Below are positions 34,316 through 46,813 of a stretch of 64,000 nt of DNA, piece by piece. Numbering within the stretch: position 1 is the first letter of the stretch; every line of letters starts with the position of its first letter. The translations under genes and the position numbers were made by a program. The notes beneath the pieces are model-generated. The model saw only the letters and a list, made by a program, of their open reading frames with translations. It had not been told where the DNA came from and did not search any database. The stretch is from Glandiceps talaboti (taxonomy: Eukaryota; Hemichordata; Enteropneusta; Spengelidae). The stretch covers positions 17,048,746 to 17,112,745 of the forward strand of contig NC_135555.1 of NCBI RefSeq assembly GCF_964340395.1. The letters run 5' to 3'.

Positions 34316-37300
34316 ATTCTAAGCTTTATAAATAGACCACTTCTGGAAATAAACAACTCATTACGTAATCTGTAACATGTTTGTAGCTCTTTGTTGATAT
34401 TTGCACAGCATACTATGGACAGTTACTTAATGAGCTAGTGTTCTTCCTCATTTAACCCTTTCACCACCAGTACCCGGTATAAGAAAATAAATTTGTACAG
34501 GTTCAGAATCATTAAGAGCAAAAATCAGTTAAATCTTCAGTCAAGTAATTTGTTTTTTGGGCTTCAGAAAATGTTTACACAGCAGTGATGTCTTTGCTAG
34601 GTAGCGTTTAGTGCAAGATGGAGTGAGAATGAAAATTACAGCCTTTCAGTTCGTTAGTCTCTCATTCAAAATCTGCATGTGAATCTGGGGCCAATTCTGT
34701 CCGCAAAATATTGAAACATATATGTCTTATTTCAAAAACTAAAGAATGAAGGAACTTGCTTATATTTTCCAAGGAATTGTACAGACAGGAAAGAATTTGC
34801 AACAGTTATTGAATATGTACAGAGGAGTGAGTCTGAGACAAACTGAGCATGTCCACTGAAACTGTTCAAAAAAACCCACACCAACCTCCATTTATATGTT
34901 TAGTATAAGATACATGTTGCTATCATACTAATTGTCTAATCTCTGTGAAAAATATACACTTTCCAACTCTTATTATAGAACTACGGCAGATGGAATGAAA
35001 ACCAACATAACTCACTGAAAGCTGTTCAAAGGTAAGATCCAAAATCATGTACAAAACGACAGGCCTCCTGTGAATTTGTGAATTGAATACTGGTCACAGA
35101 CATGTATCTTTTTTTTTTTCGACATCACATCACAACAGACATTCTTCTTTGGCAGTAGACGAAGATATACAAAAGATATTCCCTGTTGTATATAATATCA
35201 GGACAGGAACATCACCATCAGTGAAGGTGTCGGAAATCAAAATATAATTATCTGGGAGCATTAGACCTGACTGTATCGTTGTTATTAACCCCTACACACT
35301 CTTATTAATCTTCGTTAAAGTGTGAATATTTTGATTCCATAAGTCACGGTGATTCATCACTGTTTGTATTTTGCCAGAATCAAAATTAATGCCTTCTATT
35401 TTGTTTCGTCTAATTATACTTTTTGTCAGTTGAGGGTAATGTTTTCCCAGAGGAGAACATGAAATAGTCTCCGATTCAGTAATTCATATTAAGTAACAAC
35501 ACTTGCTAGGTGTTGTCTCCCCCTTTCATTTGCTGCATTAGACTTGATATATTTAGTATGAGAAATACAAATAATACACACAGGGGGTATAATGTACATG
35601 AGATTCCCAGAGGAACAAATTAAGCTAAGTTGTGGCATCACAAAAGGTAGCCCATGTTGAATTTGACTAAGATATACTCAAGGCAGTCATAGTGTGTGGA
35701 AGAAATTTGCATGTTTTGACCCGGCGGTACTATGAGGTTGAATCGACATATTGATATGATGCAGTGACACGGCTCACTCGTACACGAACATATGCTCGCA
35801 ACAACTCACAATACAGCCAATCAATTTACAGTAGGTGTAGGAATACAAGGTTACTCTGCAGCTAACCTTGGCTACAGACACCAAAAAATAAATAAATAAA
35901 AAAATAAAATAAAATGAAAATAATAATTTGACCAAGAAGTAATCAATTTCTTCAAGAACCTTAAAACAGAGACAGCTCACAACTAAAAAACTGATACTGA
36001 TACATACTATTCTGTCGTTGTACTATCTCTATGGTGATTGTAACTGAATATGTCCCACGACGCAAACAGTAGAATGGTTAGAATATTGCACATCTTCATA
36101 TATGCCTTTGTTAAAGCACCTCTTCTCCTCTTCTCCTCAATATATGTGACCCTTCTGCTATTCTACCCTTTAGATCCCTCTGGGAGAATATGCGACACCA
36201 CACATTACGGCCTTCATTGTTTTGTTCCCTATCTTTTCAATTGGAACATTATATTTCAGCATCATTTGCGTTTTCATTTTTCTCTTTCTTTACATCTTTT
36301 ATCTTTTGAGGACAAAGAGATATAATGGGGCTAAGTGTTAAGTTCGGCTATGACTTCAGACAATCGCTAATTGGCCTCGGCCTGCAATAATTACCCCGAC
36401 AAGGCTGGTTCAAATGGCATAATGGCTTGCCATTCATTTCCGTGCTGCTTCATTATCTATAATGACTCTTCGACAAGCAGAGAACATCTAGCTCTGCTGC
36501 AATTTTCCTTAAGAAGAGGAAGTCGGGTGAAAACCAGACTAAACCTCAAATAAGAACAAAGGGACAGAAAGAAAATCCCCTACATAGGCTAATGATTCCA
36601 ACATCATGAATGCTTTTCCAAACTTGATAAAATGTCAAAAAGATTACCATGTCATTCTGCAACTTGTAAAAGTAAGAAAAATGAGACGTCATTTTCACCA
36701 TCCATAAGAGATAGCAAAATCATACAAAGGTTGTTAGACATCATTATCGAAATCAAGACTCGTTTATCGGAGATCAGGAATAAGATCTGAAGACACACAA
36801 GCCTAATCACTAACATTAGAAGAATCATCTTCCTACAGTAGTCAAGGAAATGGATGACACTCTCACCACTATCAGCTCTCATGACTATGCTGTAATTATT
36901 AGTTTCTCTTTCTAACTCCTACATTCAAAGAGCTCTTTTTCTTCATCAACCATCCAATATTTGATGGAGATGATGACGATTTCAATACCGACCACAGATT
37001 AACCATGTGAAGAGAAATGATATCTATATATTCAACTAAATACTCCTTCAGTCAAATTATGAAAAGAAGAGAAAACTATTACACAAATGTGACTGAAAAG
37101 TAAAAGTTGTGAAAGACACTACTGCCAAGCACTTGTAGTTAAATTGTTTTTTCAAAGCTGAAATAGTCCAAGACAGATGAAAGACCACCGATGGTCACAG
37201 GTAAGGTAAACAGGGAATTGTGATGTTGCCGCTGCAAATGAATATGTAGAAACCTGAGGCCTTAAACGTACCAAGTTCAATTAACCCTAGTGAAAATGGC

Positions 37301-37417
37301 TCCCTTCTTCCTAATGTTCATGGTATCAAATTGTCTGCTTCATCAAAGCTACTTCCTAACGACATAAAATTGATTGGGAAGATTTGCACTACGTGTTTTG
37401 CTACAACTTCAAACTGA

Positions 37418-37420
<3 letters not shown>
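34313..37420. other. Intronic unique sequence, possible conserved element near 36.3-36.6 kb
   Basis: No gene seen. The stretch 36330-36560 is less AT-biased than its surroundings and contains GCTAATTGG, GCAATAATTA and TTCATTATC motifs, as conserved non-coding elements often do. This is a weak compositional impression only. Confidence 0.25.

Positions 37421-37421
<1 letters not shown>

Positions 37422-37457
<36 letters not shown>
37422..37457 (+). repeat. (AT)n microsatellite
   Basis: About 17 AT units, flanked by TGTAC and ACATGTA. Confidence 0.95.
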
Positions 37458-37463
<6 letters not shown>

Positions 37464-37944
37464 ATATATAATTTTTCCATGAATGATTATCAGATTAATA
37501 ATTATAAGATTCTGCATAATGCTTCTTTAGTTTAAGATTTCATACGATAACCTCTCACAGTTTATATCTAGTTAGATAACTTGTTAATATCAAATCTAAA
37601 AAAAGAAGAAAAACCAACGTAACACTGAAGTAATGTCATTTATGTTGTACTGACTGACTGTGATGTGAAACTAAGTGTTGTGGCTACCACCCAGTGGAAT
37701 TTTTCAGCATTGATCTCCTGTTTAAACAGCATGGAAACCCTAAAATTCTTGACAAGCAGGGTGGGATCCTAGCGTATTTGTTTATCTTTGGATGACTTTT
37801 TCACCCCTATCTGCTGAAATATGTCACCTAATTCCAAGCTGGGTAAGAGGCAATGAATACATGATGCGAAGTTTGCACAAACATTGATAGCAGAGACAAG
37901 TTATCGGAGTCACGTGGCTCTGACAAAAAAGATACAGAAAACTT

Positions 37945-37975
<31 letters not shown>
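37945..37975 (+). repeat. (CT)n microsatellite
   Basis: About 15 CT units followed by an alternating ACACATGCATGCACACAC stretch. Confidence 0.95.
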
Positions 37976-37976
<1 letters not shown>

Positions 37977-40724
37977 ACGCATACACACATGCATGCACAC
38001 ACCTGACAAAGTCACGATGTGAAAATTCAATACATGATGAATCACCACTATTGGCAAAATAACATAAAATGAGTCATTTCTCGAAGTGCCGTCTTACCAA
38101 CTATCATAGACAGCTCGTGATTTCACCAGTTTCCTACACTTCAAGTGATCATGATATAGGTCATGATGAAGAAAAACTAAGCACCTACACTAAAGTAAAA
38201 TATTCAGACAAATCAGGGTGAGACATGAAGGAAGACTGTTTAAATGGGTTAAGTGGCGTTTGAATCTTTCTTGAGATACAAGACGTCATTAGGGTAAAAA
38301 TGGTCATATGTCAGCGATCTTGTAAGACATGTAAACTGACACTGGTGAGTGTTGTTTTATTGTATAATAATACAGATACACAATATTTAAAATTTCAATA
38401 ATGCTAAATGTTAAACAAGAGCAAGGCAGGAAATCCCCCTGTACTGAACCAATGCATTAGTTGGTTTACACCAATGATGCTCAGTTTGTCAACAGGATTG
38501 AGATGATGTGAAATATTATGGCGAAGTTTATGATATGAAATGACAATATGTACATTACTGCCTCAATAAAACAAAGTACAGGCCATGTGAGGCTTATGGG
38601 GGCTACTACTGCTTGTGACACTGGCAGAACATCATCGCCTACTGAGCTCAGCTGAAGAAAAGTGAGACAATTTGAGAAGACTCAGAGACAAATAACATTA
38701 GCAACATTATCTGAGGAGTAACACTTACTACAATTAGGGGAGATGTACTTCAGGAAACTGTCTCTTCTCCGTTTACAGATATATGGCCTGTGAAGCCGCC
38801 GACAACAGCAAGTTAAAAAATGGCAAAGATGAGATAAAAGATCTCCCCTACTGACTAGCCAATTCCAGCCTAGTAGTTCCTTCTGTCTTCAGCTGACAAA
38901 CTGAATACACACAACAATTTCCAGAGTGAGATCGAGAGAGGTTACAGTGATTTCTTATAGATGACAATTGTCATTAACCAATCCACCCGGTTCTGAGAGA
39001 AGGAAAATCACCCTTTTCATGCACAGCAAAGAAAAAATACTCATAATCGAAGTGGAGGCTATCGTGCTATCAAAAGATGAGGGTTGCTAAGAATGGTTCT
39101 CATTTCATCTCCGATTATTTGTGCAAAGTGAAGTTATTAATGAAAGAGTGATGCGCAGGCAACTTTTTAATTTCCCATTACACCTGAGCGGGTCAATCAA
39201 GCCCCCAAGCTGTGCTTTTTGACTAAACAGGATACACACAGACTGAGGCACAAGGCAATCCTTCATCAATGGTATATTATTAAGACAAATCACAAATATT
39301 TTATGGAGGATATGACATACAAATCAACATTTCTAATTGGAATATTCAGTTTTGATTTTACGAAACGCCTATGAAACTCGGTGAACCATAAATGTATGGG
39401 TCACGGGGTTAGGTAGTACTAACTTTCTTTTTTACTCCTCCTAATGCTTTCTGTGGTGACCCTGTCAGGGTATTTGTTAAATAAAATACTCCAGGGTGCG
39501 AACAGCTAAATGGACCGCTGGCAACCTTTGGGCACCCACACCGTGTGTTTAGATGTATGGCTGATATTAATACAGCTAAGTATTTCCTGAGAGCTTGGAG
39601 GTTGGTTGGAAGTCTTTCCACTGTTGTGACTGATACCTCCTGTTAAAACAGAAACTTCACCCTTTCCTAATAGAGACAGAGTGTATTGGTCATGGGTGGT
39701 AAGTACATAAAATCTACACCTCCCCCTCACACAGAAATGATGTCAAAGTTGAATATACAGGAAACAATATAAATTTTATGACATTTCTTCTTTCTCATCT
39801 AAGTTTTTAAGACTTTAACGAAAAAACAATCCAGAAAAAAACCAAGACACATCTAGCAAACAATCCTAAAGAACGTCTGGTATACATTAATATGATTGGA
39901 AAAACTATAACGTTTTTTTTTCAGATTCAATTAAGCCATAATTTTCACTTTGGATATATCGATCTTTTTTTATAATTATGTACACATCTATAGCTGGACC
40001 ACATGAGTAGCTGTGTGTACCAGTTACCTCAACAATGTTCTATTTTTCTTCAACGTCTTCTATAGCATATATCTATTTTTCACATTTCATTTGGCATTCA
40101 TGATTCACTATAACCATCCACTCTTAATTGTTGCTTATTAAGAAGGTACATACGTAAACCCAACCAAAATTCCCAATACCCACCAACAACAAGATATTTG
40201 CAATGCACTTAAAATGCCATAATTTAAATAATCTATTACAACCCCCCTCCCCCTCTCTGTAGTCTTAATAACCTCTTTGAAAAAAAATATAGAACACAAC
40301 AAATAAAAGGATTGCAATGACTTACTACAAAAATACAAATTGTCAACACTATATGATAAAATTTAGTCCTTACAAAAAAAAAAAAAAAAAAATTAATGTC
40401 AAACAAAAGTACATACATATACATGTAACACTGTTGGGGTTTTAAAAAACCACTTCAATTCTAACTGTATCGAAAAGCTTTCTATGTAATTTGATATATG
40501 TATTAATATCAAAACCAAGACATCATTTCAAACAAAAATATGAAATATAATACAGCCTTCATCTATGTTGTATATTAAATATGCACACGGTCAGAATAGC
40601 TATGTTGTTAATGATCAGTGTTGTGTGACTAGATTGCAATCAATATTTTTATTAGTCAAATATAGGACAATAGAAATATTTAAAAGTCTTGAGCAGCACT
40701 CAAAAATATGTTTAAAAATTGTTA
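37976..40724. other. Intronic unique sequence
   Basis: No gene or array recognised. An A-run of about 19 occurs at about 40374-40392. The stretch 38930-39300 has mixed composition with TTAATGA/TCATTAA motifs and could hold a regulatory element, unproven. Confidence 0.4.
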
Positions 40725-40990
40725 ATTTGTTGATATACATGTCTAAATATAGAAATATCTTTGCTGTGTTACCTTCTAAAATTTATTTGCTAATTTTTTA
40801 TACATTTCTGAACATAGAAATATCTTTGCTGTGTTACCTTCTTAAATGTAAAAAATTTGTTAATTTGTTACACATTTCTAAATATAGAAATATCTTTGCT
40901 GTGTTACCTTCTAAAATGTAAAAAAATTGTTAATTTGTTACACATTTCTGACTATAGAAATGTCTTTTTAGCTGTGTTACCTTCTAAACT
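40725..40990 (+). repeat. Tandem repeat, about 65-70-bp period, four units
   Basis: Each unit contains CATTTCTAAATATAGAAATA, then TCTTTGCTGTGTTACCTTCT, then AAAATGTAAAAA and TTAATTTGTT. Units start near 40739, 40803, 40872 and 40942. The open frames through it are artefacts. Confidence 0.9.
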
Positions 40991-41218
40991 TCAGTATTAT
41001 ATTCATTCAGACAGTACGTTTAAAACAAGTACTGAAATAAAAGACTCTTTAAGACTCCATATCCTTTCTGTTTGCTTTACATGTTGTACTTACAAAAAAA
41101 CAATGCTTACCTCCGCTTTAGTTAAGTCATTCAGCTGAATACTATAGAAATATGAATGATTTGAACTTTCTAATATTCATGCAAGTGAGAAACCTCATCA
41201 AAACCAATCCAAATAACG

Positions 41219-41220
<2 letters not shown>

Positions 41221-41254
<34 letters not shown>
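41221..41254 (+). repeat. (CA)n microsatellite
   Basis: 17 CA units. Confidence 0.95.
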
Positions 41255-41256
<2 letters not shown>

Positions 41257-41429
41257 ATAGACAACACATTAAAAGACTTGCCCGGTGCACTGTAAGGTCT
41301 CACACGAAAGAAGCCACTAAGTTAAATAATAGCGTCGCTGTAGCTGTGCACACTGCATAGGACTTCTTCAACCAGTTACAGTTATAATAAAGTATATGGG
41401 GGAACTCCTCCTTATAAACATTTCTTTTT

Positions 41430-42480
41430 AGTCAACATGATGGAGTGTCGAAGCTCAGCTGCTTCAGTATTAATGAAGTTCATTTAGGACTTTTGTCTTC
41501 AAAGATATTATGATATAACTTATTTGACTCTAAACATTCGTTTTTAGTCAACATGTTCAAATGTCAGTTAAGCACAGCTGCTTCAGTATTAATGAAGGCG
41601 ATTTCATTTTCAGACTTTTGTCTTCAAGTCAGTTTATTACAACATCTTATATAATTGACTAGCTGTTTGTGACAACATGTTGCAGTATTGTGGCAAGTTC
41701 ATCTGTGACTTTTGTTTTTATATATGCCAACTTGAACTACTGACAATGACTTGTATGATTGGTTCCATTTTTTTGGGACAATATGTTACCAAATTATTTC
41801 ATTTCATTTGCAACCTTTGTCTTTTATGCCATATATGGTCATTCCTTTTCATTTGCATTGATAATTTATGCAATCATTTTGTAGTTTTGGCCAAGATGTT
41901 GCCCAACATTTTTTTCATTTCATTTGTAGCTATTGTCTTTTTTATCATATATGGCCACTCCTTTTTCATTTGTATTTCACTATTCTATGCATTATTATAT
42001 GCAATTGTTTCTAGCCAAGATGTTGTCCAACATTTTTCATTTGTTGCTATTGTCTTTTATATCATATATATGGCCACTCCTTTTTCATTTGTATTTCACT
42101 ATTGTATGCAATTGTTTCTAGTTTTAGCCAAATATGTATTATTTCATTTGCAGCTATTGTATTTTATACCATATATGGCCTATTTCACTAAGTATGCAAT
42201 TGTTTCTAGTTTTAGCCAATCTGTTTTATTTCATTTGTAGCTATTGTCTTTTACACCATATTTTAGCCTATTTCACTATTGTATGCTATTGTTTCTAGGT
42301 TTTAGCCAATCTGTTGCCTAAAGATCTTTTATTTCATTTGCAGCTATTGTCTTTTTATGTCAGATATGGTTATCTATTATATCATAGTGTGATGAAAACT
42401 TATATGATTGTTCCAAACATGTTGCCAGACTTACTGAATATTTATCATGTATTTGCTTTCACATATGGAATAGCTAGGTT
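41430..42480 (+). repeat. Degenerate tandem repeat block, about 90-120-bp period
   Basis: Two units of a TAGTCAACATG...GCTGCTTCAGTATTAATGAAG type (41430 and 41547) are followed by six or more units with TTTCATTTG(T/C)AGCTATTGTC, CATATATGGCCACTCC, TTCACTATTGTATGCAATTG and TTTCTAGTTTTAGCCAA. Weak continuation to about 43430. The 187-codon frame at 41677-42240 (low-complexity Phe/Ile/Leu) lies inside this block and is not called a gene. Confidence 0.7.
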
Positions 42481-44099
42481 TATTTTTTTTTTTGGACAAC
42501 CTGTTACAGAATTATTAAAATCATTAGACCTGTTTTTCTTCAATGCAATCAAGTAATGCAAACATCCCATATGGAGCAGTAATTTAAAGTGCTTGTTTTG
42601 AAACAACCTGTGTCACAATCGTATTAAAGTTCATTTGTCTTTTGTACCATAACATATGCAAACTTCTATTATCGTATTAGTAACAATAACTTGCAGAATA
42701 ATCCTTTAGTTCTGAACACCATGTGGTACATATTAACTGGGTTCATTTGAAATGATTGTTTTTTACAATGTAAGTCTGCTTATAGTAAAAGTAAATCTCT
42801 TGACTGTTTCTAGTTTCAATGCAACTGGTGGCCAAATAATATAAGTGCATATATCGAACATTTGTTTTCTGTACATCTTGTGGTCTTTCTTTATCATTTG
42901 GACTACATCTTTGTTTTTTATTGACTCTATACAACCCAGGGATGATCGCACAATGTCGCACAAGCTCATCGTTCGTTTAGGACAAACCACCCTCCCCTGA
43001 ACAAACAGTCACAAGTGCGACATCACAGGTTTATATATGATGTAAACCATGATGAAAATTGTAGCGGTCACACCACTATTGATGCAATGTAAAATGTAAA
43101 AAGTGTTCTTCAGTGAAGACATGAAAGTTTTCAAAACTTGGTTAGAAGTGCAAAAATGAAGTTTAGCAACTGCATTGATGCTAGACCCCCCCACAAAAAA
43201 AGTTCACTTGTGTGACATTGTGACATTGTCCCTTACAAGTTTTCAGAAATTATTCCAACATTGTTTTTACCCTATATATAGTCCTTTGATTTCATTTGTT
43301 ACTGTAACTGTTGAGTGTTGCTAACTTTTAGACAAACTGTTGCCATATCAATTATGGATTTGACAAAATTGCAATATCAATCTGTTTAGACAAAATGTTG
43401 CAATACCAAAAGGTGTTGGACCAAATTCATGGCTGTTATCTGTTATGTGTATATGTATAATTCTCTCTCAGAGCTAGTTATAAAAACGTTGATATTTGTC
43501 AAGTATTTTGAGACGATGTGGCAAAATCAATGTGAAATCTGATATCATGCTGAAGAATACCAATCAATATTTCTAATTTCTTGATATCAGTGGCAAAGTA
43601 ATTAAGTTCGGTGTAGTTTTCAATGCCTCATTCTGTATTTTTTCACAACTACGGAAAATAATATCAATAAATATTCATGATTTGACAAATTTTAAGAACA
43701 CTATTTTCACAGTTCAGTCATCTAGACAACATTTATCATTCATAACGAACAATCATACTGGGTGAAAACACAGAAGGTAGCAATCACATGGGGTGTTTGT
43801 AAGAATCCAAAAATTGTGTTTCGTGTGATGCGTTCCGGTCGTGTCGTTGCAAAACAAATCAGTATGCAGCAGGCTTGCCGAAATACCAGGGAAACAGTTT
43901 AACACCACTTATCAATGTTGGTGGAAAAAGAGATAAAAGAACAAGAGATGGCAAAGTGTGTGTAAGTGTTGAATTTGTCACTTTGACAGTGAGCCTGTGA
44001 CTCTGTTCAGATATTAGCTGCAGGTCCCACCCTGGTCCTCCCTCGTCATTAGGTTTGATAACGCCTCTGATAAACTAAATCAACCAGTCCTGTCACTTG
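42481..44099. other. Intronic unique sequence
   Basis: No gene recognised. Scattered GACAA(A/C)(C/A)TGTTGC motifs look like decayed units of the repeat block on the left. Confidence 0.35.
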
Positions 44100-44800
44100 G
44101 GAACGGATGCTTATCAATTGAAATAACCCTTGCTTTGCAGTATAATTGAAACATAAATGCGATATTTCACAGGCAATTGAGGGGCAGATATCAGACATTC
44201 TGATCCAGCTAGCTAAGATTTGACTGCCAATTGGAACAGATGGGAAAAACCAGATTTTGCAATAACAGACTGATCCTTCTCACCAATTTCTTGCATCAGA
44301 AACAATTTGTCGACATCGCAGTTGATATAACTTTTGGCATCACATTATATTTTTCTGTGTGTCTTGAATGTTTGATATATAAGGGCACCACTAATCACAG
44401 TCCCCGCACGTAGCGACTCCTAATGAAATGCACCGTTATCATATTTGGCATTAATTTTTCCCAATTTAGTTTACGCTTTTATCAATTTCCCTCGGATTTT
44501 CAATTAAAAAACAAAATAGGGTCTGACTACTGTCTCCCAGAAGAACAAATTACGTTTCTAATCTTGATAGAACTCGCATGAAAAATCTGGATTAATAAAA
44601 AATCAATCAGGTCTCAGCTAGCCTCTAAGCTTTAATTGCCTACTGGTCTAATGAAGTGCACTCTCATCTGCCACTGCCTTAACACAATCAATACCATCAA
44701 TTCTTAAGCATATTACAGTTCTCAAGTAATTACGTCAGACCATAAGCAAGGACATCAATAGTTACAACACACCGCCATCTTGAATAAATTAGTTTTAAAA
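44100..44800. promoter_or_regulatory. Candidate conserved non-coding element cluster
   Basis: Long unique sequence of mixed composition with CAATTGA, TAATTGAAA, ATTAATAAAAAATCAAT, CTTTAATTGCC and AAGTAATTACGTCAG. No coding frame. In the inferred ZFHX first intron such TAAT/ATTA-dense blocks are candidates for enhancers. Inference from composition and position only. Confidence 0.35.
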
Positions 44801-46524
44801 GCAAATAAATTACACAGGATGGTGTGAACAACGAGATGGACCTGGTAATTAGGACACAGGCGATATCAAATTCCCTTTTCCTACAACGAATACACACCAC
44901 AAAATCTGAATGAGCACATAGCTAGCTGTTGGTTCCTCCTTGATCTGTTACCATGGGAACCGAAAGTGTAACGTTTCATTAGTTGAGAAAGGAGATGAAA
45001 GTCAGCAGGGGAAAGAGTGAACAGTTGTTCAGACAACAGTGTGCGACCATGATGTTATAAAACATGCAACCAAAGGCTGTGTTGTCTAATTAGCATATTT
45101 GAGTGGTTTGTCAATAAGCACTGACTCATGGCTTTGCACTGATTATCATCACCAACAATGACAACTACGTCGGTGTTAAAAAAAGAACACCCATTGCCAC
45201 TATGATGACATACGTTCCCCTCTAAAAAAAGAAATCACACAAAACCCGGACTAAGACATTACGACCGTCTATCAAGGCTGAAATTATAGACAGCTTTACA
45301 GAAAATAAATGATGTCATCTGGTCTAACCTTCACACATCGTATGTGTGACATACCCTTGTATGTATCATTTCATGGGCAACTATCTAAACACTGAATACC
45401 TCCCTATCGATCACAATCCAGTTGTTGTCTTTGACTTTCATAACCTAAATTCGGTAGAGAAGGTGACCCTAACTAGAACTACGTTTATGTTACATATTCA
45501 ATGGGGCTTTTAACTTTTGAAAATGGGCAACGGATGAATGTAATTTAGTAAGTGATCAGCAGAAACATATTGAAAGCTGGTACAGTATTGTTTACTTAAC
45601 ATCTAGTACCTCAAACATTTTTATACTCGGCTCAATCTGTGTGGCTAACGCCTAACGGTGGTGGCCACGTAAGATCCACAAACTGAATTCCCTTGACTAC
45701 AACAAGGCTAATCAACTGGTTAGACCTGACCACTTTAGGTTGGTATGCATGAAGTGTTGCCCGACTTGAAAACAATGGCTTTTATCTCCATACACAGTGG
45801 CTAAGTGTCAAGGCAAGTCAACCGCAAGCACGTTGTACGACTCCACAGGTCTAAGCAACATGGGCAACACAACAACACGCAAAGTAGTGTACACTTGAAA
45901 AATAGACAAACAGGAACAAATACTGTACCGGTATTCTATGAAGGTCAGGCAGACGGATGGTGAACTTGTAGGCAGACGGGTTCAGGTCGCGCTGGCCACA
46001 GACCTTTACACAAATAGTGTCCAACACAAAGGAATTCATATAATGCAACTGTCTGTGACAATTAACTCCATAGATTGGTTCCCTTCCAACCATGTTTCAC
46101 ATTTGAATAAACACGAAGCAAATGCAGGGAGTTGAGCAATTATCGCCATGTGCATACATCCCTGTTTAAATTACCAATGAAATCGTATTCCCTATTTACA
46201 TTTGTTAATGCATAAGTAAGGATAATAGTCACTCATTACTGGGGCCTTGTTGATTCTCCCTCTGCAAATCCATTAGTTGAACTGGTCCAATATTAATTAC
46301 ATCTGGCCACAGATTGTGCAACATCTTGTTGAAAGGTTAGTCTTCATAAGAAAAAAGTCAAATCCAACGTCACATTCCATGAAAGACAACTGTTTCGGCC
46401 ACTGGTAAGACTATGCACACAGTCAGACTGCTTATGCCAGTCTTTTATCTTGATCATTTGTTTATAAATTAAAACACAAAAGACCTTAGAGGTTTACAGT
46501 TAGCCTGGTATTCAAAATAACTCT

Positions 46525-46542
46525 ATTTGCATATGTAAATGA
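46525..46542. promoter_or_regulatory. Palindromic POU/octamer-type site, copy 1
   Basis: ATTTGCATATGTAAATGA: two head-to-head octamer halves (ATTTGCAT and ATGTAAAT) around a CATATG core. Identical 18-bp copy at 46796-46813. Confidence 0.45.
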
Positions 46543-46795
46543 CACTTCTTTTGTTACAGTCTGTCTGAGTGTGTATTGTTGCAACAGCAAATCCCACGAC
46601 CCCTGCTCTCAGCAAGGGCACTTTTACATGAGGATGTACAATTAGCCAAATCACTAAGGCCTTTGCAAAATGCGGCCCATCCCAATTACTGAGTTGTGTG
46701 CATATCATTGGACTTAAGCTCATTCAGTTTATTCACATCCACACAAACATCTTTTCAGAAACTCTGAGGGCACTTAATGAACTTAATGGTGAGCG

Positions 46796-46813
46796 ATTTG
46801 CATATGTAAATGA
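46796..46813. promoter_or_regulatory. Palindromic POU/octamer-type site, copy 2
   Basis: Exact 18-bp match to 46525-46542, with unrelated flanks, 271 bp away. A related site TGCATATGCAAAT lies at 47223-47235. Confidence 0.45.

Noticed and set aside
41677-42240. 187-codon plus-strand open frame rich in Phe, Ile and Leu
   Set aside because: It lies inside a degenerate tandem repeat and its hydrophobicity follows from T-rich repeat units.
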